From: Nocardia suismassiliense | GTDB lineage: Bacteria; Actinomycetota; Actinomycetes; Mycobacteriales; Mycobacteriaceae | NCBI RefSeq assembly: GCF_900269665.1 | Contig: NZ_LT985361.1 | Location: 2,463,507-2,527,506, forward strand | DNA length: 64,000 nucleotides | Direction: 5' to 3' | Part shown: positions 56,633-64,000 of the stretch, one piece after another | Position numbering within the stretch: the stretch's first letter is position 1 | Layout: each line of letters starts with the position of its first letter | Notes under the pieces: model-generated | Database searches by the model: none | Told to the model about the DNA's origin: nothing | Seen by the model: the letters and a program-made list of their open reading frames with translations, nothing else | Translations under genes and position numbers: made by a program

Positions 56633-56980
56633 TCAGCGGCGGGTGGCGAGGGTGGTCGCGATCTCTGCGATGAGGTCGTACGGAATGGGTTTGCTCAGCG
56701 GGAATTTCAGCGTTCCCTTGCCCGCTCGATACGGTTCGACGGCGCGGTTGAATGCTTTGTCCCCGTCGGGGATCGGGTAGAGGCTGATGTGTTTCTTCCA
56801 ACCGGCGAAGTGCACGGTGTTGTGGCCGTTCACCTTGAAGGTGGGGATGTCGTAGCTGATCGCCTCCGTCGCGTCCGGCAGTGCGCGCTGGATGGTGTGC
56901 CGGATCTCCTCGAGAATGCCGCGCACGTCTTCGGGAAACGCGGCGATGTATGCGTCGATGGTTGCTGGCTGCTCTGCCAC
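56633..56980 (-). CDS. DUF1801 (YdhG-like) protein
   Basis: A 115-residue soluble protein of the DUF1801 fold. Typical blocks: IDAYIAAFPEDVRGILEEIR, ALPDATEAISYDIPTFKVNG, VHFAGWKKHISLYPIPDGD and KGTLKFPLSKPIPYDLI. The family includes frataxin-like iron chaperone YdhG of Bacillus and many unknowns. Single gene between GNAT and peroxiredoxin-like genes. Confidence 0.9.
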   Translation of the reverse strand: MAEQPATIDAYIAAFPEDVRGILEEIRHTIQRALPDATEAISYDIPTFKVNGHNTVHFAGWKKHISLYPIPDGDKAFNRAVEPYRAGKGTLKFPLSKPIPYDLIAEIATTLATRR

Positions 56981-57066
56981 GAGGTCCCTCGATTCCGTGA
57001 GCGGGTATCGATCGAATCGCTGAAGATGGGTCGAGCATCGTCAGTGTAGGCAGGCTGCGCGTCCGG

Positions 57067-57636
57067 TTACAGGTCCTTGCGGTACCAGCACTCCGCATAC
57101 ATCTCGTCGTTGTGCGGAGTCGACTCTTTGTATCCCAGCCGGGCATACATCGCCCTCGCCTCCACCAGATCGCGGCGGGTGTCGAGCACTATTCGCCTGG
57201 CACCGAGACTGCGGGCCGCTTGCTCGGCGGCGTCGATGAGAATGGCGCCGCCGCCCTTCCCGCGCATATCCGTGCGCAGGAATACGCGCTTCAACTCGGC
57301 GGTCGTGGTGTCGAGGAGGCGGATGCCCGCGGTGCCGACGGGTTCACCGTCATACCGGGCAACCAGCAGTACGCCCCCGGGCGGCGACAATTCGGTCCAC
57401 GTCGTCGCCGCGATCTCGCGCTCGAGTTCCACGGGGTCGGTGGAGCGGCCTTCGTGCAGTTGATACCAGCGGTCGCTGACCTCGGTGTAGTACGCGCGCC
57501 ACAGCTCGGCGGCGGTGGGGGAGTCGAAGGGTTCGGCGCCGACTGTCCAGCTGCCTATGTCAGTTGCTGGCCCGGGTTCCCGGCGTTCGACGGTCCGGCT
57601 GCCCGCTGGCCCGGGCTCCCGGTGGGTGGCAGTCAT
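57067..57636 (-). CDS. GNAT family acetyltransferase
   Basis: A 189-residue N-acetyltransferase. After about 35 variable N-terminal residues the fold runs ELWRAYYTEVSDRWYQL, VARYDGEPVGTAGIRLLDT, and the acetyl-CoA motif ELKRVFLRTDMRGKGGGAIL with a following helix AAEQAARSLGARRIVLDT. The substrate is unknown. ATG 57636 begins 4 bases after the stop of the upstream serine hydrolase gene with no separate ribosome site, so translation is probably coupled. The N-terminal Pro/Arg segment may not be conserved. Confidence 0.88.
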   Translation of the reverse strand: MTATHREPGPAGSRTVERREPGPATDIGSWTVGAEPFDSPTAAELWRAYYTEVSDRWYQLHEGRSTDPVELEREIAATTWTELSPPGGVLLVARYDGEPVGTAGIRLLDTTTAELKRVFLRTDMRGKGGGAILIDAAEQAARSLGARRIVLDTRRDLVEARAMYARLGYKESTPHNDEMYAECWYRKDL

Positions 57637-57640
57637 CCGG

Positions 57641-58840
57641 TCAGTGGGTGCAGCGGAGCAGGGCTTGGCGGAGGTTGCGGCTGCGGACGTCGTCCAGGAC
57701 GGCGAGGCCGAGGCGGTTCATCGAGTAACCGAAGCCGAGACCTGTTGCGGGGTCGGCGAAGCCGAAGGAGCCGCCGAGGCCGGTGGTGCCGTAGGCGCGC
57801 TTGTCGGAGCCGAAGCGGAACTCGCCGCCGGACTTGCGGAAGCCGAGGTGGTAGCGAGTCTTGATGTGCAGCACCAGGTCTCCGGCGGGGACGTCGTCGG
57901 CGGTGTCGGCCGCGGCCAGCTGGTCGAGCAAGGCGTCGCCGATGGGGAGGGCGCCGGTGCGGCCCGCGGCGGCGCCGTAGACGCGGGCCAGCGCGCGGGC
58001 GTTGCCGACGCCGTTGGAGCCGGGTAGCTCGACCTCGAGGAACTCGCGCCGGGTCGCCCGCGCCGGACTGCCGGTGCGCGGATTGCTCAGCGCGGCATAG
58101 GCGAACCCGCGCTTGGCGGCGATCTCGGCGCCGATGCGCAGCGGGAAGTCGCGCTCGTAGCGCAGCGCGTCCATGCCGCGGGTGGCGGCCATGGTGGCGA
58201 TGCGCTCCAGCCCCTGGTCGGCGGGCAGGCCGATGAAGAAGTCCAGTCCGAGCGGTTTCGCGATGTCCTCGGCGAAGATTCGCCCGAGGGTGCGGTGCTG
58301 CGGATCGACCCGACGCAGCAGTTCGCCCTGGTAGAGGCCGAGGGTGATCGCGTGATAGCCGTGCCGGGTGCCCGGCCGCCACGCGGGCTTCTGTGCGGCG
58401 AGGATCGGCGCGAGCCCGTCCAGGTCCGCGATCTGGCTCAGCCGCACCACCGGATCCAGGCCCGAGAGCCCGGCCTGATGGTCGATGAGCTGCCGTACGG
58501 TGATTTCACCCTTGCCGTTTGCGGCGAACTCGGGCCAATACTGCGCCACCGGCTGCTCGTAATCGAGCAGGCCCTTCGACACCGCCGAGGCCAGCGTGAA
58601 CGCGGCGAGGCCCTTCGTCGAGGAGAACACCGGGACGATCGTGTCGCGTTCCCACGGCAGGGTCCGGTGCCGATCGCGATGGCCCGCCCACAGATCCACT
58701 ACCGGCCGGTCGCCCGCGTAGACCGCCACCGCGGCGCCGATCTCGCCGTGCTGGGCGAAGTTGCGCCGGAAGGCGTCGGCGACGGGCCCGAAGCCGGACT
58801 CGACATCGCCGTGGATCGTCAGCTTTTCACTCATGGTCAT
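57641..58840 (-). CDS. Serine hydrolase of the beta-lactamase/esterase EstB type
   Basis: A 399-residue class C beta-lactamase-fold hydrolase. The catalytic SxxK is in FSSTKGLAAF near residue 73; the Tyr motif is HGYHAITLGLYQGELLRR near residue 178; a Gly-rich GTTGLGGSFGFADP stands at the third motif. Family members such as mycobacterial LipL/LipE are esterases. No signal peptide, so it is cytosolic. Starts at 58840 or two codons later. It leads a two-gene unit with the GNAT gene and is divergent from another serine hydrolase 36 bases away. Confidence 0.9.
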   Translation of the reverse strand: MTMSEKLTIHGDVESGFGPVADAFRRNFAQHGEIGAAVAVYAGDRPVVDLWAGHRDRHRTLPWERDTIVPVFSSTKGLAAFTLASAVSKGLLDYEQPVAQYWPEFAANGKGEITVRQLIDHQAGLSGLDPVVRLSQIADLDGLAPILAAQKPAWRPGTRHGYHAITLGLYQGELLRRVDPQHRTLGRIFAEDIAKPLGLDFFIGLPADQGLERIATMAATRGMDALRYERDFPLRIGAEIAAKRGFAYAALSNPRTGSPARATRREFLEVELPGSNGVGNARALARVYGAAAGRTGALPIGDALLDQLAAADTADDVPAGDLVLHIKTRYHLGFRKSGGEFRFGSDKRAYGTTGLGGSFGFADPATGLGFGYSMNRLGLAVLDDVRSRNLRQALLRCTH

Positions 58841-58876
58841 TCGATGGTAACGGCGTTCTTCTCGTACGCTCGCTGA

Positions 58877-59710
58877 GTGCGTTCACTCGAGCAGATCAAG
58901 GATTGGCCGGTTCGGCACGCGGCGGCCGCGGTCGTCACCGCCGACGGCGCAGCGGCGAGCGCCGGCGAGGTGGATCGGGTGTTCCCGCTCGCGTCGGTGA
59001 CCAAGCCGCTGGTGGCCTACGCGGTGCTCGTCGCGGTGGAGGAAGGCGCGGTCGAGCTGGATCAGCCCGCAGGTCCGCCGGGATCCACGGTGCGGCACCT
59101 GCTCGCGCACACCTCCGGACTGGCCTTCGACACCACCGACATTCAGGCCGCCCCCGGTACCCGGCGCATCTATTCGAGCATCGGATTCGAGGTGCTCGCG
59201 GCATTTGTGGCCGAGCAGACCGAGATCGCGTTCGCGGAATATCTGCACGCCGCGGTGTTCGAGCCGCTGGGCATGACCAGTTCGGTGCTGGCCGGACCCG
59301 CCGGGCACGCCGGGCGGTCGACCGCGGCCGATCTGGCTCGTTTCGCGGCGGAATTGCTGAACCCGCGGTTGATCTCCGCGCAGACGCACGCCGAGGCGAC
59401 CTCGGTCCAATTCCCCGGCCTGAATGGCGTGCTGCCCGGTTATGGTTCGCAGCGCCCCAATGACTGGGGTCTGGGTTTCGAGATTCGGGACGGGAAGACT
59501 CCGCACTGGACGGGTAGTTCGAATTCGGGGGGCACTTTTGGTCATTTCGGGCAGTCCGGCACCTTTCTGTGGGTGGACCCCGCGTCGTCGTTGGCGTGTC
59601 TCGCATTGACCGACCAGAATTTCGGCGACTGGGCGAGAGCGGCCTGGCCTCCCCTCAGTGATGCTGTTATTGCGGAGGCGACGCTCCCACGCAACACGGC
59701 GGTGAAGTAA
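58877..59710 (+). CDS. Compact serine hydrolase of the beta-lactamase family
   Basis: A 277-residue beta-lactamase-fold protein, shorter than most. SxxK in PLASVTKPLVAYA near residue 40, Tyr motif RIYSSIGFEVLAAF, third motif FGHFGQSGTFLWVDP. No signal peptide. It may be an esterase or an accessory protein in cell-wall or ester metabolism. GTG 58877 start; the preceding spacer of 36 bases holds both divergent promoters. Confidence 0.87.
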   Translation: MRSLEQIKDWPVRHAAAAVVTADGAAASAGEVDRVFPLASVTKPLVAYAVLVAVEEGAVELDQPAGPPGSTVRHLLAHTSGLAFDTTDIQAAPGTRRIYSSIGFEVLAAFVAEQTEIAFAEYLHAAVFEPLGMTSSVLAGPAGHAGRSTAADLARFAAELLNPRLISAQTHAEATSVQFPGLNGVLPGYGSQRPNDWGLGFEIRDGKTPHWTGSSNSGGTFGHFGQSGTFLWVDPASSLACLALTDQNFGDWARAAWPPLSDAVIAEATLPRNTAVK

Positions 59711-59756
59711 CACACGTAACTTCGGGCACTCCAGTACACTCAGGCAACACCAGCAG

Positions 59757-59786
59757 ACGGGCCGTTGGGGAAGACGTCCCCCGTCG
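59757..59786 (+). promoter_or_regulatory. Leader hairpin before the DUF3145 gene
   Basis: GACGG pairs with CCGTC and, inside, GGGGA with TCCCC around AGACG, ending about 5 bases before the GGAGG ribosome site. Could be a transcript leader structure. Confidence 0.35.
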
Positions 59787-59804
59787 ACGCTGGAGGTGTT
59801 AGTA

Positions 59805-60338
59805 GTGCGCGCATCGAGTCAGTTCGCGGACGTGACGGCGGGTGTGGTGTATATCCACTCGTCGCCTGCCGCGCTGTGCCCGCACGTCGAATGGGCGCTC
59901 ACCTCGGCCCTCGCCGCCCCCGCCAAACTGCGCTGGACCGCCCAACCCGCCGACGGCCAACTCCGCGCCACCAGCGAATGGATGGGCCCCGTCGGCACCG
60001 CCGCCCGCATCGCCCAATCCCTGCGCTCCTGGCCGGTCCTGCGCTTCGAAGTCACCGAAGACCCCAGCGAAGGAGTAGACGGCGAACGCTACTGCTTCGT
60101 CCCCGGACTCGGCCTCTGGCACGGATCCACCAGCGCCAACGGTGACGTCACCCTCGGCGAAATGCGACTACGCGCCATGCTGCAAGCCGCCGGAGAACTC
60201 GGAAAATACACAACCTACGACCTCGCCGCCGAAATCGACCGCGCCCTCGGGACGCCGTGGGACGAGGATCTGGAGATCTACCGGTACGGAACAGAGTCCG
60301 GCGCCGAAGTGACCTGGTTGCGACGAGACGTGGGTTAA
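59805..60338 (+). CDS. DUF3145 family protein
   Basis: A 177-residue conserved actinobacterial protein of unknown function. RASSQFADVTAGVVYIHSSP and AALCPHVEWALTSALAAP begin the family; YTTYDLAAEIDRALGTPWDE lies near the C-terminus. GTG 59805 is chosen because GGAGG at 59792-59796 lies 8 bases ahead; an in-frame GTG at 59796 overlaps that site. Soluble, no membrane helix. Confidence 0.92.
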   Translation: MRASSQFADVTAGVVYIHSSPAALCPHVEWALTSALAAPAKLRWTAQPADGQLRATSEWMGPVGTAARIAQSLRSWPVLRFEVTEDPSEGVDGERYCFVPGLGLWHGSTSANGDVTLGEMRLRAMLQAAGELGKYTTYDLAAEIDRALGTPWDEDLEIYRYGTESGAEVTWLRRDVG

Positions 60339-60422
60339 GCCCGCAAAAGGCCAGTTCGTCGGGAGTTGGCGCACTACAATCCCTTTCGGCCCAGCGAATG
60401 CCGGGTGGCCAGGGGGGTGCAC

Positions 60423-63194
60423 GTGCCGAACGAGTTGTCGTCTGGGGTCGTTCTCGGGGCGATCGGGGATGTTGTGTACTCCGTCGCGCGGACGAGTCAG
60501 CCTTGGGAATTGCCGATCGACACCATCGTGGTTCCCCACGGCAGCAGCGGCCCCGGGCGGTTGGGGCGCGCACTGGAGGGGCGGTTCCAGCGCGCAGCGT
60601 GGGACTCTGTTCGAGGCATCAAAATCAATGCCGACAACCCGGCTGTGGTGGAGTTGCTGGACGATTCAGAGAGTGTTGTCACGCTACTGCGCCGCGCGAT
60701 TATGGTCACTCCGCGCGACGAGACGACCGGTGAGGTTGGCGACATTACCGACAGTTCCCTGCGGATCGTGGCCAAGAGTGCGGTCGAAGTCGCAGCAGCG
60801 CATGGGACGAGGGCGCTCGGGTTCCCGTTGCTGGGTACCGGGGCGCTGCGTCAGCCTGCGGATCGTATCGCGGCTGTTCTCGTGCCCGCCGTCATCGAAG
60901 CGGTGCAGGCAATTCAGACCGGCCGACCGGCCTCCCTTGTCTTTGTCTGTCAGACAGCCGAAGACGAGGAACTGATACGTCGGGAGTTCGAGCGATACTG
61001 GGTGGACAGCGGGACGGAGCTGGCCGGTGGGATGGCTCGCGATCTCGTCGACCCCAACGAAGGCCTCCCGCTGTCCAGTGACCAGCTGGGATTCACCCCG
61101 TACGTCAGCATGCTCGCCACCGTAATGACTGATCGCACAACACCTTTGCCGTTGTCCATCGGTATCTTCGGCGAATGGGGCTCGGGTAAAAGTACTTTCA
61201 TGGCCCTGCTGCGTGAAAGGGTCCGATTGCTCGCCGGATCGGACGACACGCGATATTGCGGGCAGATCGCGCAGATCGGTTTCAACGCATGGCATTACGC
61301 GGATACCAATCTGTGGGCCAGCCTCGGTGACGAGATCTTCCGGCAACTTGCCGGCCCGGCGTTCGATCCGAAGGAGCACGCGAAGCAACTTCGCGCCGAA
61401 CTCGCCGAACGCCTGGATCAACGAGATCACCTGGAATCGGTCACCGAGCAGGCCGGGGTAACCGCGGCGCGATTGCAGGCAACCGTGGACCGGGCCATCG
61501 CCGAGCGAAAAGTCACGGCGGCGAATCTGATGACGGCGCTTCGGTCATCGCCTGTATTCGGCAGCCGGGTCGATCATTTATGGAGTCAACTGGGCGTCAG
61601 CGATCAGGTCGAACAGGCGCAACTGTTCACCGCGCAACTGCACGGCACCTTGACCGAGGCGGACGGGCTGCGCCGTGGGGCGTCCGAACGGTGGGGGCGT
61701 CGCTTGCTGGCGATCGCGGTCGCGCTGCTGCTGCTCGGTGTTGTTGTCGCGATGGTCGCGCCGGTGGTCCGGGAGTGGGTCGCGCCGGTCGTTGCCTCCG
61801 TAACGGTGTTCGGCACCGTCGGTATCGGGCTGCTGGCCCGCACCCGCGAGGGACTGCGGAATCTGCGCGAGGTCACCGAGGATGTGCAGTCGCAACTGAG
61901 CCGGGCGACCCGCGACTCGACTGTCAAGGAACTGGCCGACAAGCTCGCCGAACTACGCACCGCCGAGGCCGAACAACGTGTCGCCCAGGCACAACTCGAC
62001 GATGTCGTCGCCCACGTCGGTGAACTCGGCCGGCAGTTGGCGCAACTTGCACCGGGCCGACAGCTCTACTCCTTTCTCGCCGATCGCGCGCAGGGCGACT
62101 CTTACTCCGGCAACCTCGGCTTGGTTTCGACAATCCGCAAGGACCTCGCCCAACTCGTCCAGTTGATGGAGGAATGGCGTGAGAATCCGAATGAGTGGGC
62201 CGGTTCCCAGCGCCCCGCCGACCGCATCGTGCTGTACATCGACGACCTCGATCGCTGCCGCCCCGACCAGGTCGTCGCCGTGCTGCAAGCCGTTCACCTG
62301 TTGCTGGCCTTCCAACTTTTCGTGGTCGTCGTCGGTGTCGACCCGAGGTGGTTGCTCCGCTCGTTGCGCAGCGAGTACGCCGACTTGCTGCACGATGCGG
62401 TTGCCGACGATTGGCACGCTCCTGAGGACTACCTCGAAAAGATCCTCAACATCCCGCTCGCGCTACCTGCGATGTCGGAGGGCAGCCTCGGACGACTGCT
62501 GCGCTCGATCGATCAGCCCCGAGCGGCGGAACCGCCCGATCACTCAGTGACTCAACCGGATTCGCGTCGCCTACCGCCACCCCGCGATGCCACGGAGCAC
62601 TTCGATGACGGGTTGATCACCATCGAGCCGGGTTCCGAGGTCGACACCCAGCAACGAATCACCGCCGCCGTACGCCCGCCGAAACCCCTCACCGAACAGG
62701 AACTCACCCTCCTCACGGCCCTCGATCTACTGATCGAAACCCCACGTGAAGCCAAACGCCTCTTCAACCTCTATCGCATGGTGCGCGCTACCCGCGACCT
62801 CTCCGACGCCTCCGAGTTCCTCGGCTCGACCGAACAACCGGGCGAATATCAGGCCGTAATCATCCTTCTCGGCCTACTCACCGCCCACGCCCAACTGCTC
62901 GGTGGGGTCCTCGACACGCCCCCCGACCCACCCAACGGCATCAAAGGCGGTCTGTCCCACCGCCCTTCAACTCTCCCTTGGCCCCACTTCGTCGCCGACC
63001 TCGAACCCCACCGCTCCGGCACCACCTGGTCCAACCCCGCCGTCGGCCCCTTCCCCGACACCCACTTACCCCACTGGCTCCGCCTCCACCGCGGCCTCAC
63101 CAACCTCTCCAACGAAATAACCCTCCCCGACCTAGCGCTCCTCCAAACCTGGCTCCCCCGAATCCGCCGCTTCTCCTACGGACTCATGCCATGA
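60423..63194 (+). CDS. KAP P-loop ATPase with N-terminal macro-like domain
   Basis: A 923-residue membrane-associated ATPase. Residues about 1-185 resemble a macro domain (IDTIVVPHGSSGPGRLGRAL, TRALGFPLLGTGALRQP), suggesting ADP-ribose binding. The KAP ATPase follows: Walker A GEWGSGKS at about 250-257, two membrane helices at about 428-475 (RRLLAIAVALLLLGVVVAMV), a coiled coil, and Walker B VLYIDDLDRC at about 601-611. The helices lie between Walker A and B, as is characteristic of KAP ATPases. GTG 60423 follows AGGGGGG; a TTG at 60366 is less likely. KAP ATPases occur on mobile elements and in suspected phage-exclusion loci (the PifA protein of F is one). The last third is Pro-rich. Confidence 0.88.
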   Translation: MPNELSSGVVLGAIGDVVYSVARTSQPWELPIDTIVVPHGSSGPGRLGRALEGRFQRAAWDSVRGIKINADNPAVVELLDDSESVVTLLRRAIMVTPRDETTGEVGDITDSSLRIVAKSAVEVAAAHGTRALGFPLLGTGALRQPADRIAAVLVPAVIEAVQAIQTGRPASLVFVCQTAEDEELIRREFERYWVDSGTELAGGMARDLVDPNEGLPLSSDQLGFTPYVSMLATVMTDRTTPLPLSIGIFGEWGSGKSTFMALLRERVRLLAGSDDTRYCGQIAQIGFNAWHYADTNLWASLGDEIFRQLAGPAFDPKEHAKQLRAELAERLDQRDHLESVTEQAGVTAARLQATVDRAIAERKVTAANLMTALRSSPVFGSRVDHLWSQLGVSDQVEQAQLFTAQLHGTLTEADGLRRGASERWGRRLLAIAVALLLLGVVVAMVAPVVREWVAPVVASVTVFGTVGIGLLARTREGLRNLREVTEDVQSQLSRATRDSTVKELADKLAELRTAEAEQRVAQAQLDDVVAHVGELGRQLAQLAPGRQLYSFLADRAQGDSYSGNLGLVSTIRKDLAQLVQLMEEWRENPNEWAGSQRPADRIVLYIDDLDRCRPDQVVAVLQAVHLLLAFQLFVVVVGVDPRWLLRSLRSEYADLLHDAVADDWHAPEDYLEKILNIPLALPAMSEGSLGRLLRSIDQPRAAEPPDHSVTQPDSRRLPPPRDATEHFDDGLITIEPGSEVDTQQRITAAVRPPKPLTEQELTLLTALDLLIETPREAKRLFNLYRMVRATRDLSDASEFLGSTEQPGEYQAVIILLGLLTAHAQLLGGVLDTPPDPPNGIKGGLSHRPSTLPWPHFVADLEPHRSGTTWSNPAVGPFPDTHLPHWLRLHRGLTNLSNEITLPDLALLQTWLPRIRRFSYGLMP

Positions 63195-63307
63195 CGCACT
63201 TCCTCTGCCCTCCAGCACGGTTCGCCGACGTAGAGGTCAAAGCCCACACCCCCATAGGACTGACGAGCGCGTGCGCTGCCGACTTGACGTATGGAGCTGG
63301 CTCTTGA
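63191..63307 (+). CDS. Possible 38-residue ORF coupled to the KAP gene
   Basis: ATG 63191 overlaps the KAP stop as ATGA and opens 38 codons (MTHFLCPPARFADVEVKAHT and a short rest). No domain and no separate ribosome site. It could be a remnant of a larger gene. Confidence 0.25.
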   Translation: MTHFLCPPARFADVEVKAHTPIGLTSACAADLTYGAGS

Positions 63308-63325
63308 CGATGGTTGCAGCATGCG

Positions 63326-63877
63326 TCAAGAGGATGTTTCTTGCGTTGAGTCGTGGTTGCGGGGATTTTTGCTTTGCGATGTGGTCGCCGGGTAAGGACG
63401 GTGGAGCCATTTTTGGAGGATGGTGAAGTCTTCGTTGTCGAGGCCGCGGGAGGGTTCGACGTGGTGGAGTAAGGCTGGGCCGGGGTGGTTGGTGGTTACC
63501 CATTCGCGGTCGGAGTCGGTGAGTTCGTCGTCGATCCAGATGAAGGGGCGGCTTGCGGCCCAGGCGACCAGGGTTCGGGTTTTCCAGTGGAGGCCGAACC
63601 ATTGGTCTTCGTGCTGGTGGTCTTCGGATGAGTCCGGCCAGGCGACTACTGGCAGTTGGGGGAGGCCGAGCCGGGGCGCTATTTCGGTGTTGGCGTCTTC
63701 GTTCCAGGTGGTGGCCCAGACCAGGTCGCAGGGGAGGGCCGCGAGTTGACGTCCGACTTCTGGTCGCAGTCTTGCCAAGTGTGTGTGGGGGATTGGGTTG
63801 ACGTGAGCGCTTTTGCCGAATGGGAGTAGCGGTCCGTCGACGTCGAGGAAGAGCAGTGGGCGCTCTTCATTGGTCAC
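63326..63877 (-). CDS. HAD-fold protein (Swiss-army-knife RNA repair type)
   Basis: A 183-residue HAD-like protein. Motif I is PLLFLDVDGPLLPFG near residues 8-22; DLVWATTWNEDANTEIAPRL and FIWIDDELTDSDREWV match the HAD_SAK group, some members of which are fused to RNA-repair enzymes, while stand-alone copies are uncharacterised. The GTG start at 63877 overlaps the stop of the upstream gene as GTGA, so it is translationally coupled to it. It converges on the KAP gene. Phosphatase activity is likely but not shown. Confidence 0.85.
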   Translation of the reverse strand: MTNEERPLLFLDVDGPLLPFGKSAHVNPIPHTHLARLRPEVGRQLAALPCDLVWATTWNEDANTEIAPRLGLPQLPVVAWPDSSEDHQHEDQWFGLHWKTRTLVAWAASRPFIWIDDELTDSDREWVTTNHPGPALLHHVEPSRGLDNEDFTILQKWLHRPYPATTSQSKNPRNHDSTQETSS

Positions 63878-64000
63878 CCGTTGAACGATAGTCCTGGGGG
63901 GACAGGATCTTCCGGTGCTGGACCGAGCATGCGGTCGAAGAGGCGCTCGAGTAATGCGGGGGCTGAGGTTGCGGTGGTGGGGTCCAGGGCGGATTGGGTG
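63874..64000 (-). CDS. 3' end of an unknown gene cut by the window
   Basis: On the minus strand an open frame enters at the window end and finishes with LLERLFDRMLGPAPEDPVPP and GLSFNG, stopping at 63874. The stop overlaps the GTG of the HAD gene by 4 bases, and third positions are GC-rich, which supports real coding. Too short for identification. Confidence 0.55.
   Translation of the reverse strand, partial: TQSALDPTTATSAPALLERLFDRMLGPAPEDPVPPGLSFNG

Noticed and set aside
57651..58382. Arg/Pro-rich minus-strand frame inside the serine hydrolase gene
   Set aside because: Out of frame with the SxxK-containing protein; a composition artefact.

Overview
This is a high-GC stretch of an actinobacterial chromosome. 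The gene set points to a mycolic-acid-containing member of the Mycobacteriales, most likely Nocardia or a close relative: Lsr2, a WS/DGAT acyltransferase, an EphD-type hydrolase-reductase fusion, CYP125, two LIP-type secreted lipases, an F420/DDN-type nitroreductase and several ANTAR regulators. The genus is an inference from content, because no rRNA gene is present. Genes are dense, often overlap by 4 to 13 bases, and only one tRNA (CAT anticodon) was found. I saw no CRISPR array, complete insertion sequence, rRNA gene or origin.

Layout. 0-4.7 kb: an AidB-like acyl-CoA dehydrogenase (5' end cut), a PaaX-type regulator, Lsr2, a divergent LysG/LysE amino-acid export pair and a CsbD stress protein. 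4.7-9.0 kb: a flavin monooxygenase, a secreted LIP lipase, a YdcF-type membrane protein and a steroid-type SDR. 9-18.4 kb: lipid metabolism, comprising an alpha/beta hydrolase, WS/DGAT, an operon of a ferritin-like protein, a ferredoxin-type reductase and EphD, then small membrane proteins, a quinone reductase and a DDN-like enzyme. 18.5-20.7 kb: a tRNA followed by gene-poor DNA of less typical composition with poorly recognisable small ORFs. 20.7-24.7 kb: a second LIP lipase, a secreted protein, YdeI, an NQO-type flavoprotein with a divergent MerR regulator, and a flavin reductase.

24.7-35.3 kb is the most distinctive regulatory block. It holds SigF with its anti-sigma factor, an RsbR-type STAS protein, five ANTAR-domain proteins, a CheB-CheR-PAS-GAF/ANTAR operon with no chemotaxis genes, and a second CsbD gene. 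SigF-like promoters (GATT or GTTT, about 15 bases, GGGTAT or GGGTTAT) can be read upstream of the anti-sigma gene and both csbD genes, suggesting one general-stress regulon.

35.4-46.6 kb: MFS/MarR, a P-loop kinase, a TerD-vWA protein, PadR with a divergent membrane protein, a carotenoid oxygenase, a divergent pair of paralogous two-helix membrane proteins, a DUF1254 lipoprotein, an epoxide hydrolase and an AlkZ-like protein. 46.6-55.9 kb: CYP125, a TetR regulator, a TerD-TerB-PH-HNH fusion, fused PabA-PabB, an APH-like kinase, a DinB-like protein and an NDMA-type alcohol dehydrogenase. 55.9-64 kb: a peroxiredoxin-like protein lacking its usual first cysteine, DUF1801, GNAT, two serine hydrolases, DUF3145, a macro-like/KAP ATPase fusion and a HAD protein coupled to a gene cut by the window end.

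Sites matching the KstR operator pattern TNNAACNNGTTNNA lie in front of five lipid or sterol genes scattered over 46 kb (FabG3-like SDR, alpha/beta hydrolase, WS/DGAT, CYP125, alcohol dehydrogenase), so these loci probably respond together to sterol-derived signals. The best candidates for less-described biology are the CheB/CheR/ANTAR stress operon, the TerD-TerB-PH-HNH fusion and the macro-like/KAP ATPase.
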